Positions 35,158 through 44,533 are shown, numbered from the stretch's first letter. The stretch: 57,546 nt of DNA from Ignavibacteriales bacterium (GCA_003568415.1 PWXV01000111.1:1-57546); one strand, 5' to 3'. Program-made: numbers and translations. Notes: generated from the letters alone by a model not told the origin.

Positions 35158-35622
35158 TAGATCCTGCTGCGTGATTCGAATATTAGTTTGTAAACCTCAC
35201 CCTATCCTTCCTGAAACCATTTCTTGCAAATATACAATATGTAGAAATTCGCTATAATTCGCAATTATATATTTCTACCGTTTTTCCTTCCGAAAGTCTT
35301 GCATTTTTCATCCGAATTTTTATATTCCCTAATACCCTTCTACCTATTACAGTATAAGTGTGTTTGTTGACAAGCCGGGGAGGCAAGTACATCAAATTTG
35401 TGTTGCTTTGTTCTTTACAATTTCACGCGACACATATGTCTATAAATAACCATATCGCTAACCAACATAAGGAGGACCTGCCGGGGGAATAATCGTGTCC
35501 TATCGTAGTAGAGAATTTGGTTAAGATATTGTGCTAGCCTATTGATCGTATAGTGTTATCTTCAGACCTCCGTGTAAAATTAATCAATCATACCATCCAA
35601 TAAATATATACGGGAGGATACT
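35158..35622. other. A/T-rich gap before secreted protein gene
   Basis: This gap has no gene I can support. It contains GTAGAAAT (35241-35248) with its exact inverted partner ATTTCTAC (35271-35278) around an A/T-rich centre, a possible operator. It also contains an AAGGAGG-like ribosome site near 35470 with no start codon at normal distance. GGGAGG just before 35623 is the real ribosome site of the next gene. Confidence 0.5.
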
Positions 35623-38600
35623 ATGCGAATCTCCGTTATTTCTTTTTTAGCAATAGTATTTCTGTTTGCCTTTACTCTGAATCTGCTGGGACAGAGTGAA
35701 GATTTAGTTCTTTATACCTTTACCAATGAAACGACCGAACCTGAATTTGTGCATTTCAACATCAATGCTTCCGAGTTCCAGATTTCATCGGGATCGGTCG
35801 GGTTTGGCTCTTCACAAGAAGGTACGTGGGGTGGTTCAGGGGTACCATATGCCGAAGGAACTGGAGGATGGTCTGCTGAAACCAGTGATGATGCGAAGTA
35901 TTTTTATCTTACATTAGAGGGAGAGGATGAGGCAACATTCAATATAACAAACATTAGTTTTCAGTATCGTGCTACCGGCGCAGGGCCATCGGCTATGACG
36001 GTCACCATCAACGGTGATGATATACATAGTATCGATGTCATTGAAAATGAAACATTGGATTTTAATCTGGATATATCCGGTTATGAAAATTTATCCGGTG
36101 CCGAGATCAAAATAAAAGGTTGGGATAATGGTTCAAGAGAAATCAGTGGTGGAGGAGCATTCAGGGTGAACGATGTGCTGGTGGAGGGAACCTTTGAAGA
36201 TGTGGACGGCCCTGTTATTACCCACACACCTCTCGATGACAATGAATCCACCGATAACCGTACCGCAACGGCTACAATTACCGGAAACGCCCTGGTAACT
36301 GAAAATGACAATCGACCGGTACTTCATTACCGTGTGGATGGCGGAAGCTGGAATCACACCTATTATGATTCCCAAATTGGAGATGAATTTTCATTTGTTA
36401 TTCCGGGCCAGCCGGAAAATAGCATAGTTGAATACTACCTCGCCGCCACAGATGCCGACGCCGTTACGACAAATCCCGCCGGCGGTTCCGGTCAAAATCC
36501 TCCGGGAAGTACACCCCCTGATAATTTCCACAGCTATACGATCCTCGAAACCGATGATCCCGACAATGATGTTGTTTCACTTACCCAAATAGGTGAAGCA
36601 TATACCGATAATTTTATCGGATTTCTCGGGGAGGATGATCCGCAGTATTGGTTCACGTATGATGACGATGGCGTCGCTGAATCCGAGTGGCTTGGAACAG
36701 ATGCCGGGACTTCAACAGGCGGTGGAAAATATTCATACGGTGATACAGGTGATGGTGAAACATTTGATGGTTCGTTGGGATTTCTTCCGACCAGTACCCG
36801 TGCTATCTATGCAGAAATAACATTTATAAATAATACAGGCGAAACCATTGAACAACTTGATATATCATATGATGCCGAACACTGGAGAAGTGCTTCAGGT
36901 GGTAGAAATAACGGTTGGACGGTATATCTTGTTGTAAATGATATTGAAAATGAAATAACCGATCTCCAATTTATTGCACCGAACGATCTTCCGGGTGGCG
37001 CCGTTGATGAAGGTGACCGAGTACACCCCCGAAGTGCAAGTGTAGGCGGGTTGAACATCCCGGATGGAGAGATGTTTACAATAAGATATTTTGGTGATAA
37101 TGGCGATGGAACCGGTTCTCGCCAGGGTGTTGCAATCGATAATTTTTCAGTAACACCTCACGACGATGATGAGGTACCACCGGTCGGCGACGGTCCGGAA
37201 ATTATACATACACCTCTCGACGATACCGAATCTACCGACGACCGTACTGTAACTGCTGCTATTACCGGAAATGATTTGGTAACAGAAAGTAACAATCGTC
37301 CGGCACTTCATTACCGTGTGGATGGTGGAAATTGGAGTCATACATATTATGAATCCCGTGATGAGAATGAATTCTCCTTTGTTATACCGGGTCAATCGGT
37401 AAACAGCACTGTTGAATACTATCTCGCAGCGAAAGATGCCGATGATGTGACAACAAGTCCTGCGGGCGGTTCCGGTGAAAATCCTCCGGGCAGCACACCG
37501 CCGGAAAATTTCCACTCCTATGAAATTCTTGAAACTGCACCCGATCCGGAGGGTATAGTCATCACACTATCAGCAGATCCCGAAGATACATCCGAGGAAA
37601 ACCGTGTCCAGTTTCCATATGCAGGTATGGGGAATGAGGAAGGAGATATAGAACACTTTAGTGAAGACGACTGGACATACATTGATCCTCAGTTTACCTT
37701 CTATGCTGTTGCCGAAGGTGATGATGAGATCATCGCTGCCGAGTTCTATTTTGAGTGGGATCATACACTGGGAACCCTGGATATTGAAGAGGGTAATTTC
37801 TTTGAAAATGAAAATTCTGTGTTTGAGGTGATTGAAGTCGATGATGGAAAGCTCCGTATAAATGCCTCATCCTTACAGGGCAATGTTATGCCATTTGACG
37901 GCTCACATTTTGCCGAAATCACAGTAACAGTTACACAACCGGGATTTCATCAGCTTGCTATCAGCGATGTAGATCTCCGCTATTATGACGCAGCGAGTGA
38001 TACACAAATTGAGGTACCATCGGTATCGCATCCGGGTGAGATTAAGTTTTATCTCGGCGATTTTGGCAGAGAAGATAATGATTCTTTTGTCGGAGACAGA
38101 GGTGACGGTGAGATTGATTTCACCGACCTTATGCTTTTCTCTGAAGCATACTGGAGTGTCCGCGGTGAAGACGACGAGTACCGTACAAAATACGATATCG
38201 GGCCGACGGATGAGGGAGGCAGCTATTTCGCAATGCCGTCCTCCGATGGAGTAATTGATTTTGAAGATCTGGTTATCTTTTCTATCGGGTATTACAAATC
38301 TGCAGATGGTGAATTACAGAAACAGATTATCGAGCCGCTGCGAATTGTAGTGCATGCGATAGAGGAACGCGGTAATTCAGTTATCGTACCGCTGGGATTT
38401 GAGGATGTTGTCGATGATGTGCGGGCAATCAGTCTGGAGCTCGGTTATCCTGAATCGGCATTATCCTTTATCGGAGCAAATGCTGCTGGTGAACTCGATC
38501 AGGAGATGGGATTCTATGCATCGCGTGAGCTTACCGGAAGAGTACAACTCGACGCAGCTATTATCCGCGATGCATTTTCACAGGAAGGTGTATTTGCCTA

Positions 38601-39015
38601 TCTGCATTTCGACAGAAATAATTCCTTTGATCCCGGATCGATTGGATTCATTTCTGCAATTGCGCGGAACAGCACCAATAGCGATATACCAGTTGAGTTT
38701 TCGGGGTTTGCAGATGACCGCGATGCACAACGTCCGGTCACCTTTAATTTGTCACAAAATTACCCAAATCCCTTCAACCCGGTTACCACCATCGAGTATC
38801 AGCTTCCAGAAGATGTACACGTAAGTATTGTTGTCTACAATGTGCTGGGAGAAAAAGTAGCCGAGCTGATACATGAATACCAGGAGAGCGGCTATCATTC
38901 AGTTGCATGGGATGGCACGACGATGAATAACATACCTGCACCATCGGGAATGTATATTTATCGAATGCAAGCAGGTGATTACACGAAGACTAAGCGCATG
39001 ACGCTATTGAAATAA
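35623..39015 (+). CDS. large secreted protein with repeated beta domains, cohesin/dockerin-like parts and sorting domain
   Basis: An 1130-residue exported protein. A signal peptide (residues 1-23, cut after LLGQ) is followed by a beta-sandwich. Then comes a unit beginning ITHTPLDDNESTDNR and ending PPGSTPPDNFHSY at about residues 198-308, repeated at about 526-640. A cohesin-like domain (about 646-800) leads into two D-x-D-G-x-I-D-F-x-D-L loops (GDGEIDFTDL, SDGVIDFEDL; about 830-890), like a dockerin, and then a second cohesin-like sandwich. The end is a type A sorting domain, NLSQNYPNPFNPVTTIEYQLP to MTLLK, implying type IX-type secretion or surface attachment. Substrate unknown. Confidence 0.85.
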   Translation: MRISVISFLAIVFLFAFTLNLLGQSEDLVLYTFTNETTEPEFVHFNINASEFQISSGSVGFGSSQEGTWGGSGVPYAEGTGGWSAETSDDAKYFYLTLEGEDEATFNITNISFQYRATGAGPSAMTVTINGDDIHSIDVIENETLDFNLDISGYENLSGAEIKIKGWDNGSREISGGGAFRVNDVLVEGTFEDVDGPVITHTPLDDNESTDNRTATATITGNALVTENDNRPVLHYRVDGGSWNHTYYDSQIGDEFSFVIPGQPENSIVEYYLAATDADAVTTNPAGGSGQNPPGSTPPDNFHSYTILETDDPDNDVVSLTQIGEAYTDNFIGFLGEDDPQYWFTYDDDGVAESEWLGTDAGTSTGGGKYSYGDTGDGETFDGSLGFLPTSTRAIYAEITFINNTGETIEQLDISYDAEHWRSASGGRNNGWTVYLVVNDIENEITDLQFIAPNDLPGGAVDEGDRVHPRSASVGGLNIPDGEMFTIRYFGDNGDGTGSRQGVAIDNFSVTPHDDDEVPPVGDGPEIIHTPLDDTESTDDRTVTAAITGNDLVTESNNRPALHYRVDGGNWSHTYYESRDENEFSFVIPGQSVNSTVEYYLAAKDADDVTTSPAGGSGENPPGSTPPENFHSYEILETAPDPEGIVITLSADPEDTSEENRVQFPYAGMGNEEGDIEHFSEDDWTYIDPQFTFYAVAEGDDEIIAAEFYFEWDHTLGTLDIEEGNFFENENSVFEVIEVDDGKLRINASSLQGNVMPFDGSHFAEITVTVTQPGFHQLAISDVDLRYYDAASDTQIEVPSVSHPGEIKFYLGDFGREDNDSFVGDRGDGEIDFTDLMLFSEAYWSVRGEDDEYRTKYDIGPTDEGGSYFAMPSSDGVIDFEDLVIFSIGYYKSADGELQKQIIEPLRIVVHAIEERGNSVIVPLGFEDVVDDVRAISLELGYPESALSFIGANAAGELDQEMGFYASRELTGRVQLDAAIIRDAFSQEGVFAYLHFDRNNSFDPGSIGFISAIARNSTNSDIPVEFSGFADDRDAQRPVTFNLSQNYPNPFNPVTTIEYQLPEDVHVSIVVYNVLGEKVAELIHEYQESGYHSVAWDGTTMNNIPAPSGMYIYRMQAGDYTKTKRMTLLK

Positions 39016-39064
39016 CAGGCAGGTTTTTTCCTGGATAAATTAGCGATGACTATGCCTGTTAATA

Positions 39065-39187
39065 AACGCAGAGGTCGCAGAGGACGCAAAGAATATGAGG
39101 GTATGAAGAACAGAAGATACTATAACATAATTATACGTTACAGCTTTATATATTGTTTACCCCTGCGATCTCTGCGCTCTTTGCGTT
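39065..39187. repeat. 123-bp MITE-like repeat, copy 1
   Basis: 123 bases, matching the copy at 39690-39812 at 121 positions. Its ends are related inverted repeats (AACGCAGAGGTCGCAGAG at the left and the complement AACGCAAAGAGCGCAGAG at the right), with an A/T-rich middle. No transposase. The pair flanks the GxxExxY gene. Confidence 0.9.
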
Positions 39188-39258
39188 TTTTTATTATGAA
39201 GATTTATTTCTTATATGAATGGGTTTCGGATGATACAAATAAAAATATGTGAACCTGC

Positions 39259-39642
39259 ATGCATGAGAATGTTATATCTAAGAAAATAATCGGGGCTGCA
39301 ATTGAAGTACATAAAATATTAGGACCGGGATTATTAGAGTCAGTATACGAAGAAGCACTATGTCATGAACTATATCTACGTGGTATAATCTTTACAAGAC
39401 AACAGACAGTACCAATTCCATATAAAGGAATCAAAATAGGTACAGATTTAAGATTGGATTTGATTGTCGAGAATAAGGTGATTGTTGATGTGAAAGCAAA
39501 GGAATCGGTGAATAGACTCGACAGAGCAAAATTGCTGACGTATTTAGGATTGAGTGACAAGCGGCTGGGTTTAATTATTAATTTTCATGAAGAGATGCTA
39601 CGTGATGGAGTAGAACGGATAGTTAATGAACTTGCAGAATGA
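39259..39642 (+). CDS. GxxExxY protein
   Basis: A 127-residue GxxExxY family protein. The name motif is seen as GPGLLESVYEEAL; the start VISKKIIGAAIEVHKILG, the middle IGTDLRLDLIVENKVIVDVKAKE and the end LGLIINFHEE are the usual blocks. The DLIVENKVIVDVKAKE segment has the E/D-x-K arrangement of PD-(D/E)XK-type nucleases, and the family is suspected to be nuclease-related, though its job is unknown. It is often found inserted in odd places, including within rRNA-like repeats. Here it sits alone between two identical 123-bp repeats, which suggests transfer as a small cassette. Confidence 0.9.
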   Translation: MHENVISKKIIGAAIEVHKILGPGLLESVYEEALCHELYLRGIIFTRQQTVPIPYKGIKIGTDLRLDLIVENKVIVDVKAKESVNRLDRAKLLTYLGLSDKRLGLIINFHEEMLRDGVERIVNELAE

Positions 39643-39689
39643 CTATCATTAATAATTCATCCCATAGTTTTTCTTGTGGTTTATATTAC

Positions 39690-39812
39690 AACGCAGAGGT
39701 CGCAGAGGACGCAAAGAATATGAGGGTATGAAGAACTGAAGATACTATAACATAATTATACGTTACAGCTTTATATATTGTTTACCGCTGCGATCTCTGC
39801 GCTCTTTGCGTT
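39690..39812. repeat. 123-bp MITE-like repeat, copy 2
   Basis: Second copy, in the same orientation as the one at 39065 and 625 bp from it start to start. Only two substitutions separate the copies. The near identity points to recent duplication or gene conversion. Confidence 0.9.
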
Positions 39813-39863
39813 GTTTTTCTTTTGAATAAATTTATTAAGAACAAGTGAAATGAACGACATACA

Positions 39864-40643
39864 ATGAAAAATATATTAATTTTACTCATTTTTATTCCTT
39901 TCCCACTGTTTGCAGATGAATTGCCGGTGCTTCACTTTTCGCCTGAGTTTACCGAACTTGAACGTGATTCAATTGCAACGGTAGAGGTACGGGTTGATTC
40001 TATCGTGGCATTTAAAGGGTTTAGTGTGCAATTTTCTTATAATCCGGGTATTGTAGAAATAAGTAGTGTTCGGGAGGGAAGCATATTTTCATCACCTTCA
40101 TTTTTTGCTACATTTATCGATTCCATTGAAGGTTCGGTGAAAATTGAATCAACTATGCTCGGCGCCGGCAGGCAATTTGACGGATCCGGGATTCTATTTT
40201 TTATCGACATCAAGGGTAAAACAGCGGGGATGGACACCCTGTCATTCTTTGATCTGAACCTCCGCGATGTTGATCTTGGGCGAATCAATGCTGAGGCAAA
40301 AGACGGGATCCTGGCAATCGGTGAACCGAGCAGTGTTCAGCACAATAAAAAAATACCACAGGCAGTTCATCTGTACCAGAACTATCCCAATCCATTCAAT
40401 CCTACTACAACCGTGCAATTCTATATTCCGCAAACAAGTAACGTTACGCTGCGGGTGTTCGATGCACAGGGACGGGAGATCGAGGTACCGGTTACATCGA
40501 AATTATTTTACGCCGGTAATAATAGTATACAATTGAGCGGTCGTGGATATGCAAGCGGTGTGTATTGGTATCGAATTGAAGTACAACCTGTAGACGGAGG
40601 ACAGTCGTTCATTGATACCAGGCGGATGATTCTCTTACGATAA
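39864..40643 (+). CDS. secreted cohesin-domain protein with sorting domain
   Basis: A 259-residue exported protein. After a signal peptide (MKNILILLIFIPFPLFADE) comes a single cohesin-like beta-sandwich, about residues 22-150 (ERDSIATVEVRVDSIVAFKGFSVQFSYNPGIVEISSVREGSIF, IKGKTAGMDTLSFFDLNLRD). A type A sorting domain VHLYQNYPNPFNPTTTVQFYIP to RRMILLR follows. Cohesin-like folds bind dockerin-like modules. The neighbouring 1130-residue protein has dockerin-like loops, so the two could interact on the cell surface; that is inference. Confidence 0.88.
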   Translation: MKNILILLIFIPFPLFADELPVLHFSPEFTELERDSIATVEVRVDSIVAFKGFSVQFSYNPGIVEISSVREGSIFSSPSFFATFIDSIEGSVKIESTMLGAGRQFDGSGILFFIDIKGKTAGMDTLSFFDLNLRDVDLGRINAEAKDGILAIGEPSSVQHNKKIPQAVHLYQNYPNPFNPTTTVQFYIPQTSNVTLRVFDAQGREIEVPVTSKLFYAGNNSIQLSGRGYASGVYWYRIEVQPVDGGQSFIDTRRMILLR

Positions 40644-40670
40644 GGTTGTTTACGTTCCGATTATTCAGCA

Positions 40671-42254
40671 TTATACATCCTGCCTGAATTCTTTTATGGC
40701 TATAAAGTGTGAAATTTCATCTTCATTATTTATCACCGGGGTGATTGTTGTGCTATCCGAATAAAACGATCCATCTTTACGTTTATTGATCATTTCTCCC
40801 TGCCAGATATTTCCGGAAAGAATTGTTTCCCACATGTTTCTGTAGAACTCATTGTCATGTTTACCGGATTTCAGAATCCGCGGAGTATTCCCGGTAATTT
40901 CATCTTCTGTGTACCCTGTCAATTTTTCGAATGCCTGATTTACCCAAACAATATTTCCGTCCTTGTCTGTTATAATTACCGCATTTGCAGCAGCCTGTAA
41001 CGCAGTGCTTTGAAGACGTAGTTTTTCCTCTGTCTGTTTTTGTTCTGTGATATCCTCACCAATAGATTGGTATTCTATAACCTCGCCTTCGGAGTTAAAT
41101 AACGCACGGTCGGTCCATCGATGCCACCGGATCTCACTGTCCGGCAATTGTACTCTATGTTCATAGGTCGTTACCGGTTTTGAGGGATTGAGGGATGTGA
41201 AATTCTTTTTTACAGTCTCCTGATCCTCTTCCGGAATAAGTTTAAGAAAGCTCTTGCCAAGCAACTCTCCTGCCGTTTTCTTAAATGCGTTACAATAGTA
41301 TCCGTTCACAAATGTGAGCGTCCCGTCCGGTAGGAATCTGCATATCATCACCGGGAGATCTTCGACGACACTTCTGAAGCGTCGTTCGCTTTCGTGGAGT
41401 TCTTCCTCGATACCTATTCGTTCACCAACATCCCGTGCATTAATAACAATTCCCCGTATATACTTATCGTCGATGAGATTGCTGCTGATCCCCTCGATGT
41501 GGGCGAAGGAGCTGTCAGACTTCCGGAAACGGCAACGGAATGAATTAGTACTTTGCTTATCTACTATAGTTTGTTTAATATGTGCTTGAAGATCATCGGT
41601 GTCTTCGGGGTGGAGATACATGAATATATCGGTATTGGTAATATCGGCTGATGTGTAGCCGAGGATTTGTTCAACTGAGGGACTGGTGTATCGAATTACA
41701 CCTTCTTCAGTTACAACAAACAGAATGTCGTTTGAATTTTGCATCAGCGAACGGAAGCGTTTCTCGCTTTCCTGGACTCGTAGTTCATTGGCTCTTCGCT
41801 CGGTTGTATCGCGGCCTAAAATTGCAACGCCATAGATTGACCCGTCGGAGGATTCCATTGGATTAAAAATGAACTCGTAATATTGCGTTGCACCATCGAC
41901 TATTAAATCCTGTTCGGCAGAGAAATTTTCACCGCGAAATGCCCGTTCAATGAATCCACTCCAGAGCGGTTGCAATTCGACCGGGGTATAGCGTATGAAG
42001 TTATCCCCGGGTTCAAGGTCTAATCCATACGCATTTCTGAATAACTGTTTAAATGCATTGTTGTGAGTCAGAATCTTATAATGGTGGTCGAGTGACCAGA
42101 GTGGTTCCTGAATACTGTCGAGCAGCGCAATGGTATTTCCCTGCTCATTCTTTCCTTTGTGTTTTTCAAAGAGTTGCAGTAGTTCATCATTTTTTTGACG
42201 GAGAATTTCGATCTCTTTTATAAGTTCTTCTTTTGAACGTTCCTGGAAATCCAT
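40671..42254 (-). CDS. PAS-only sensor protein without output domain
   Basis: A 527-residue soluble protein. A coiled-coil start (ERSKEELIKEIEILRQKNDELLQLFEKHKG) precedes four PAS units with PAC tails, beginning about residues 45, 165, 290 and 410 (for example YGVAILGRDTTERRANE, FRSLMQNSNDILFVVTEEGVIRYTSPSVEQILGYTSADI, TALQAAANAVIITDKDGNIVWVNQAFEKLTGYTEDEI). The chain stops right after the last PAC (HFIAIKEFRQDV), where the family normally continues into a histidine kinase, GGDEF or effector. So it is either an adaptor or a C-terminally truncated sensor. It is divergent from the HlyD-VTC-CotH operon across a 312-bp gap. Confidence 0.8.
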   Translation of the reverse strand: MDFQERSKEELIKEIEILRQKNDELLQLFEKHKGKNEQGNTIALLDSIQEPLWSLDHHYKILTHNNAFKQLFRNAYGLDLEPGDNFIRYTPVELQPLWSGFIERAFRGENFSAEQDLIVDGATQYYEFIFNPMESSDGSIYGVAILGRDTTERRANELRVQESEKRFRSLMQNSNDILFVVTEEGVIRYTSPSVEQILGYTSADITNTDIFMYLHPEDTDDLQAHIKQTIVDKQSTNSFRCRFRKSDSSFAHIEGISSNLIDDKYIRGIVINARDVGERIGIEEELHESERRFRSVVEDLPVMICRFLPDGTLTFVNGYYCNAFKKTAGELLGKSFLKLIPEEDQETVKKNFTSLNPSKPVTTYEHRVQLPDSEIRWHRWTDRALFNSEGEVIEYQSIGEDITEQKQTEEKLRLQSTALQAAANAVIITDKDGNIVWVNQAFEKLTGYTEDEITGNTPRILKSGKHDNEFYRNMWETILSGNIWQGEMINKRKDGSFYSDSTTITPVINNEDEISHFIAIKEFRQDV

Positions 42255-42566
42255 GCAGGTACTCCTATTATGTTAGAAAGATATTAATCGGGAGTGAACT
42301 GCCGTTTAATATCGTCGCATCGATCCCGCGACAAGCCGATGAAGCCTGCGGAATCAATAAAAACCGGGGGAGAATTTCACGCTAATTATGCGAAAATAGC
42401 AATCAAATGGATGAAAGTCAATTCTTTAGTTGAAAATTACCTGAAATACTTGAAAATATGCAAATTTTTAATTTAATTAATATTTACGTAACAATTCCGT
42501 AACATAAACGGGTAGGAGGCGTTTATTGGAGCATAGTTTTTGCTCTGATGAAAACAAATCATTGTT
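42255..42566. promoter_or_regulatory. divergent control region with possible leader peptide
   Basis: This gap must hold promoters for the PAS gene (minus) and the HlyD-VTC-CotH operon (plus). AGGAGG at 42514-42519 is 6 bases before a TTG at 42526 that opens a 14-codon frame (LEHSFCSDENKSLL). Its TGA (42568-42570) overlaps the ATG at 42567 as ATGA. This is a possible leader peptide coupled to the first gene. CCGC and GCGG arms near 42330 could pair, but I see no known riboswitch. Confidence 0.4.
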
Positions 42567-43751
42567 ATGATCGATAGGGGAGCGGTGAGCTGGGCACCCT
42601 CCGGCGTAATTCCTCAAATTCTATCTCAGGAAATACATAATGGCTATACGAATACTATTGTTATTGGGTTGGGAATGATTTTTAAACATCCGTTGATACG
42701 ATTAATAACTATTTTGGCTATAGTTAGTGGTATTCTTCTTATAGTACCTGTCAAAATCCCTTTTTCTATCTCATCGCATGCACAAATTTTTCACGGGAAA
42801 GAATGGGTTCTTACAAAAGATCAAGGAGGCCGCATCAGTGCATCATTATATGACCGTATCAACGGACGTACCGAGAATTACCGGTTGCACCAATTTGAGC
42901 GGCAGGATGCTGTACGGTTTGAATTAAATAACACAATTGTCCCGGGTTCATTTGTAAAGCAGGGAGATACAGTCGGTCATATCTCATCGGCGCAGTTACG
43001 GCGCGATCTCGTCACACTGAGCGGTGATCTTCAGGTGACCCGCGCATCCTTAGATCTCTACAAGACCGGTGAAAAAGAAGCGGTTATCGAGGAGGCGAGA
43101 AACCGTCTGGCATATGCGAAACAGCAGGTTGAAGGTCACTCCATATTACTCGAACGTACGAAAGAACTTCATAACCGGAATCTAATATCGGATGAAGAGC
43201 TCGATATTGCCGTTCAGCAAAACCGATTATATGAGATTGATATTCTCATCGCTGAGGCACAACTGCAATCGGCTCTTACCGGTGCAAAAGACGAACAAAT
43301 TACATACCTTGAAACAAGAATTGCCACACTTGAAGAAGAGATACGCTCACTGCAGCAAACAATTGATGATTATACGTATCTTTCACCGATTGACGGCATC
43401 GTGTATCATACATTTTCACATGATACGCTTGCGTTGATCGGTGATCCCGAGTATTATCTTGCTGTAATACCGGTATCGTTCAATTACCGTCCGTATATAT
43501 CTGTTGACCAGGAGGTAGAATTACGCATACCTGGCAATAATATTGTAAAACGGAACGCACAAATTCGTTCTATAGGTAATACGGTTCGCGTTATGAACGG
43601 TGGACAGTATTTTATAATTAATGCCGTACTGGAAAATGATGGAGCCGATGATGAGTACCTGCCGGGTATACTTGCATCAGCTTCGATTAAAACCGAACCA
43701 GTGACTATGCGTGAATATTTCTTACGTTACATACGTCCGATATTTAATTAA
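42567..43751 (+). CDS. HlyD-like membrane fusion / adaptor protein
   Basis: A 394-residue single-pass membrane protein. A hydrophobic helix lies at about residues 44-66 (LIRLITILAIVSGILLIVPVK). It is followed by a split biotinyl-lipoyl-like domain (VPGSFVKQGDTVGHISS and YLSPIDGIVYHTF), a long coiled-coil hairpin (about 125-270) and a beta-barrel-type C-terminal region. This is the layout of HlyD/EmrA adaptors. The ATG at 42567 has no ribosome site of its own, but its ATGA overlap with a TTG-started leader frame could supply one; ATG 42675, just before the helix, is an alternative. The stop overlaps the VTC start as TAATG. No ABC or RND pump is in the operon. Confidence 0.75.
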   Translation: MIDRGAVSWAPSGVIPQILSQEIHNGYTNTIVIGLGMIFKHPLIRLITILAIVSGILLIVPVKIPFSISSHAQIFHGKEWVLTKDQGGRISASLYDRINGRTENYRLHQFERQDAVRFELNNTIVPGSFVKQGDTVGHISSAQLRRDLVTLSGDLQVTRASLDLYKTGEKEAVIEEARNRLAYAKQQVEGHSILLERTKELHNRNLISDEELDIAVQQNRLYEIDILIAEAQLQSALTGAKDEQITYLETRIATLEEEIRSLQQTIDDYTYLSPIDGIVYHTFSHDTLALIGDPEYYLAVIPVSFNYRPYISVDQEVELRIPGNNIVKRNAQIRSIGNTVRVMNGGQYFIINAVLENDGADDEYLPGILASASIKTEPVTMREYFLRYIRPIFN

Positions 43752-44524
43752 TGGCCAGACTTGAATATAAATATTTAGTTCGATACGAACATCTTGATCG
43801 GTTCCGGAATTTAATAAAGCCGTTCCTTGAGCGGGATGCCTATACATCCAATGGAGAGATCCCGGAATATAGCGTCCGCAGCATATACTTTGACACACCG
43901 ACACTGCGTTATTATGTCGAAAAGATTGAAGGGATCGATCTGCGAAAGAAACTGCGTATTCGGGGATACAACGGTGGCGGTTATAATCCGGAAGTATTTC
44001 TGGAAATCAAGCGGAAAAACATCCAGAGTGTGTGGAAAAATCGCGCACCGTTATACTATAAAAAAGTTCAAGAATTTTTACGTACCGGTGATGTTGATAG
44101 GTTTATAATTACAGATAACGGAATTGCAATGGCCGATGAAAATGCACGCCGGTTCTTATTTCACGTATACCAGCACGCTCTTCAACCAATTGTGCTTGTT
44201 ACCTATGAACGGGAAGCCTATACCGGCAGATTCGATCGATCGCTTCGGTTAACGATCGATAAAAATCTCCGCAGTGCGATTTATCCCGAACTTGATCATT
44301 TGTTCTCCGAAGATGGAATGAAACGATGTATACCGCATCATTTTGTTGTTGAGGTAAAGTTCAACAAACGAATGCCAAACTGGATTAATGCGATACTCGG
44401 TGAGTTGGGTGTTCGGAGACGTGCCGTATCAAAATATTGTATCGGACTTGAAGCTCATAAAATTGTCGATAAACACTTTTCAAAGCACGCAGTACGCGCA
44501 CTTGCCCGAACTGTCCATTTATAG
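43751..44524 (+). CDS. VTC domain polyphosphate polymerase-like protein
   Basis: A 257-residue protein of the VTC/polyphosphate polymerase fold (a CYTH-like triphosphate tunnel). It has MARLEYKYLVRYEHLDRFRNLIKPFLERD and YSVRSIYFDTPTLRYYVEKIEGIDLRKKLRIRGY. FLEIKRKN then supplies tunnel Lys/Arg/Glu residues, and VVEVKFNKRMPNWINAIL late in the chain supplies another Lys/Glu pair. In eukaryotic VTC the fold makes polyphosphate from ATP; bacterial versions are thought to act similarly, but the product here is unproven. It is coupled to the HlyD-like gene by a 1-bp stop-start overlap and followed after 9 bp by DUF4956, a partner seen often in other genomes. Confidence 0.88.
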   Translation: MARLEYKYLVRYEHLDRFRNLIKPFLERDAYTSNGEIPEYSVRSIYFDTPTLRYYVEKIEGIDLRKKLRIRGYNGGGYNPEVFLEIKRKNIQSVWKNRAPLYYKKVQEFLRTGDVDRFIITDNGIAMADENARRFLFHVYQHALQPIVLVTYEREAYTGRFDRSLRLTIDKNLRSAIYPELDHLFSEDGMKRCIPHHFVVEVKFNKRMPNWINAILGELGVRRRAVSKYCIGLEAHKIVDKHFSKHAVRALARTVHL

Positions 44525-44533
44525 ATTAATAAT

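Noticed and set aside
35465-35510. Small gene after the AAGGAGG-like site before the 1130-residue protein
   Set aside because: No start codon at usable distance; the only GTG frame is nine codons long and too far away.
42320-42370. Riboswitch between PAS and HlyD-like genes
   Set aside because: CCGC/GCGG arms are present, but no known aptamer core could be matched.
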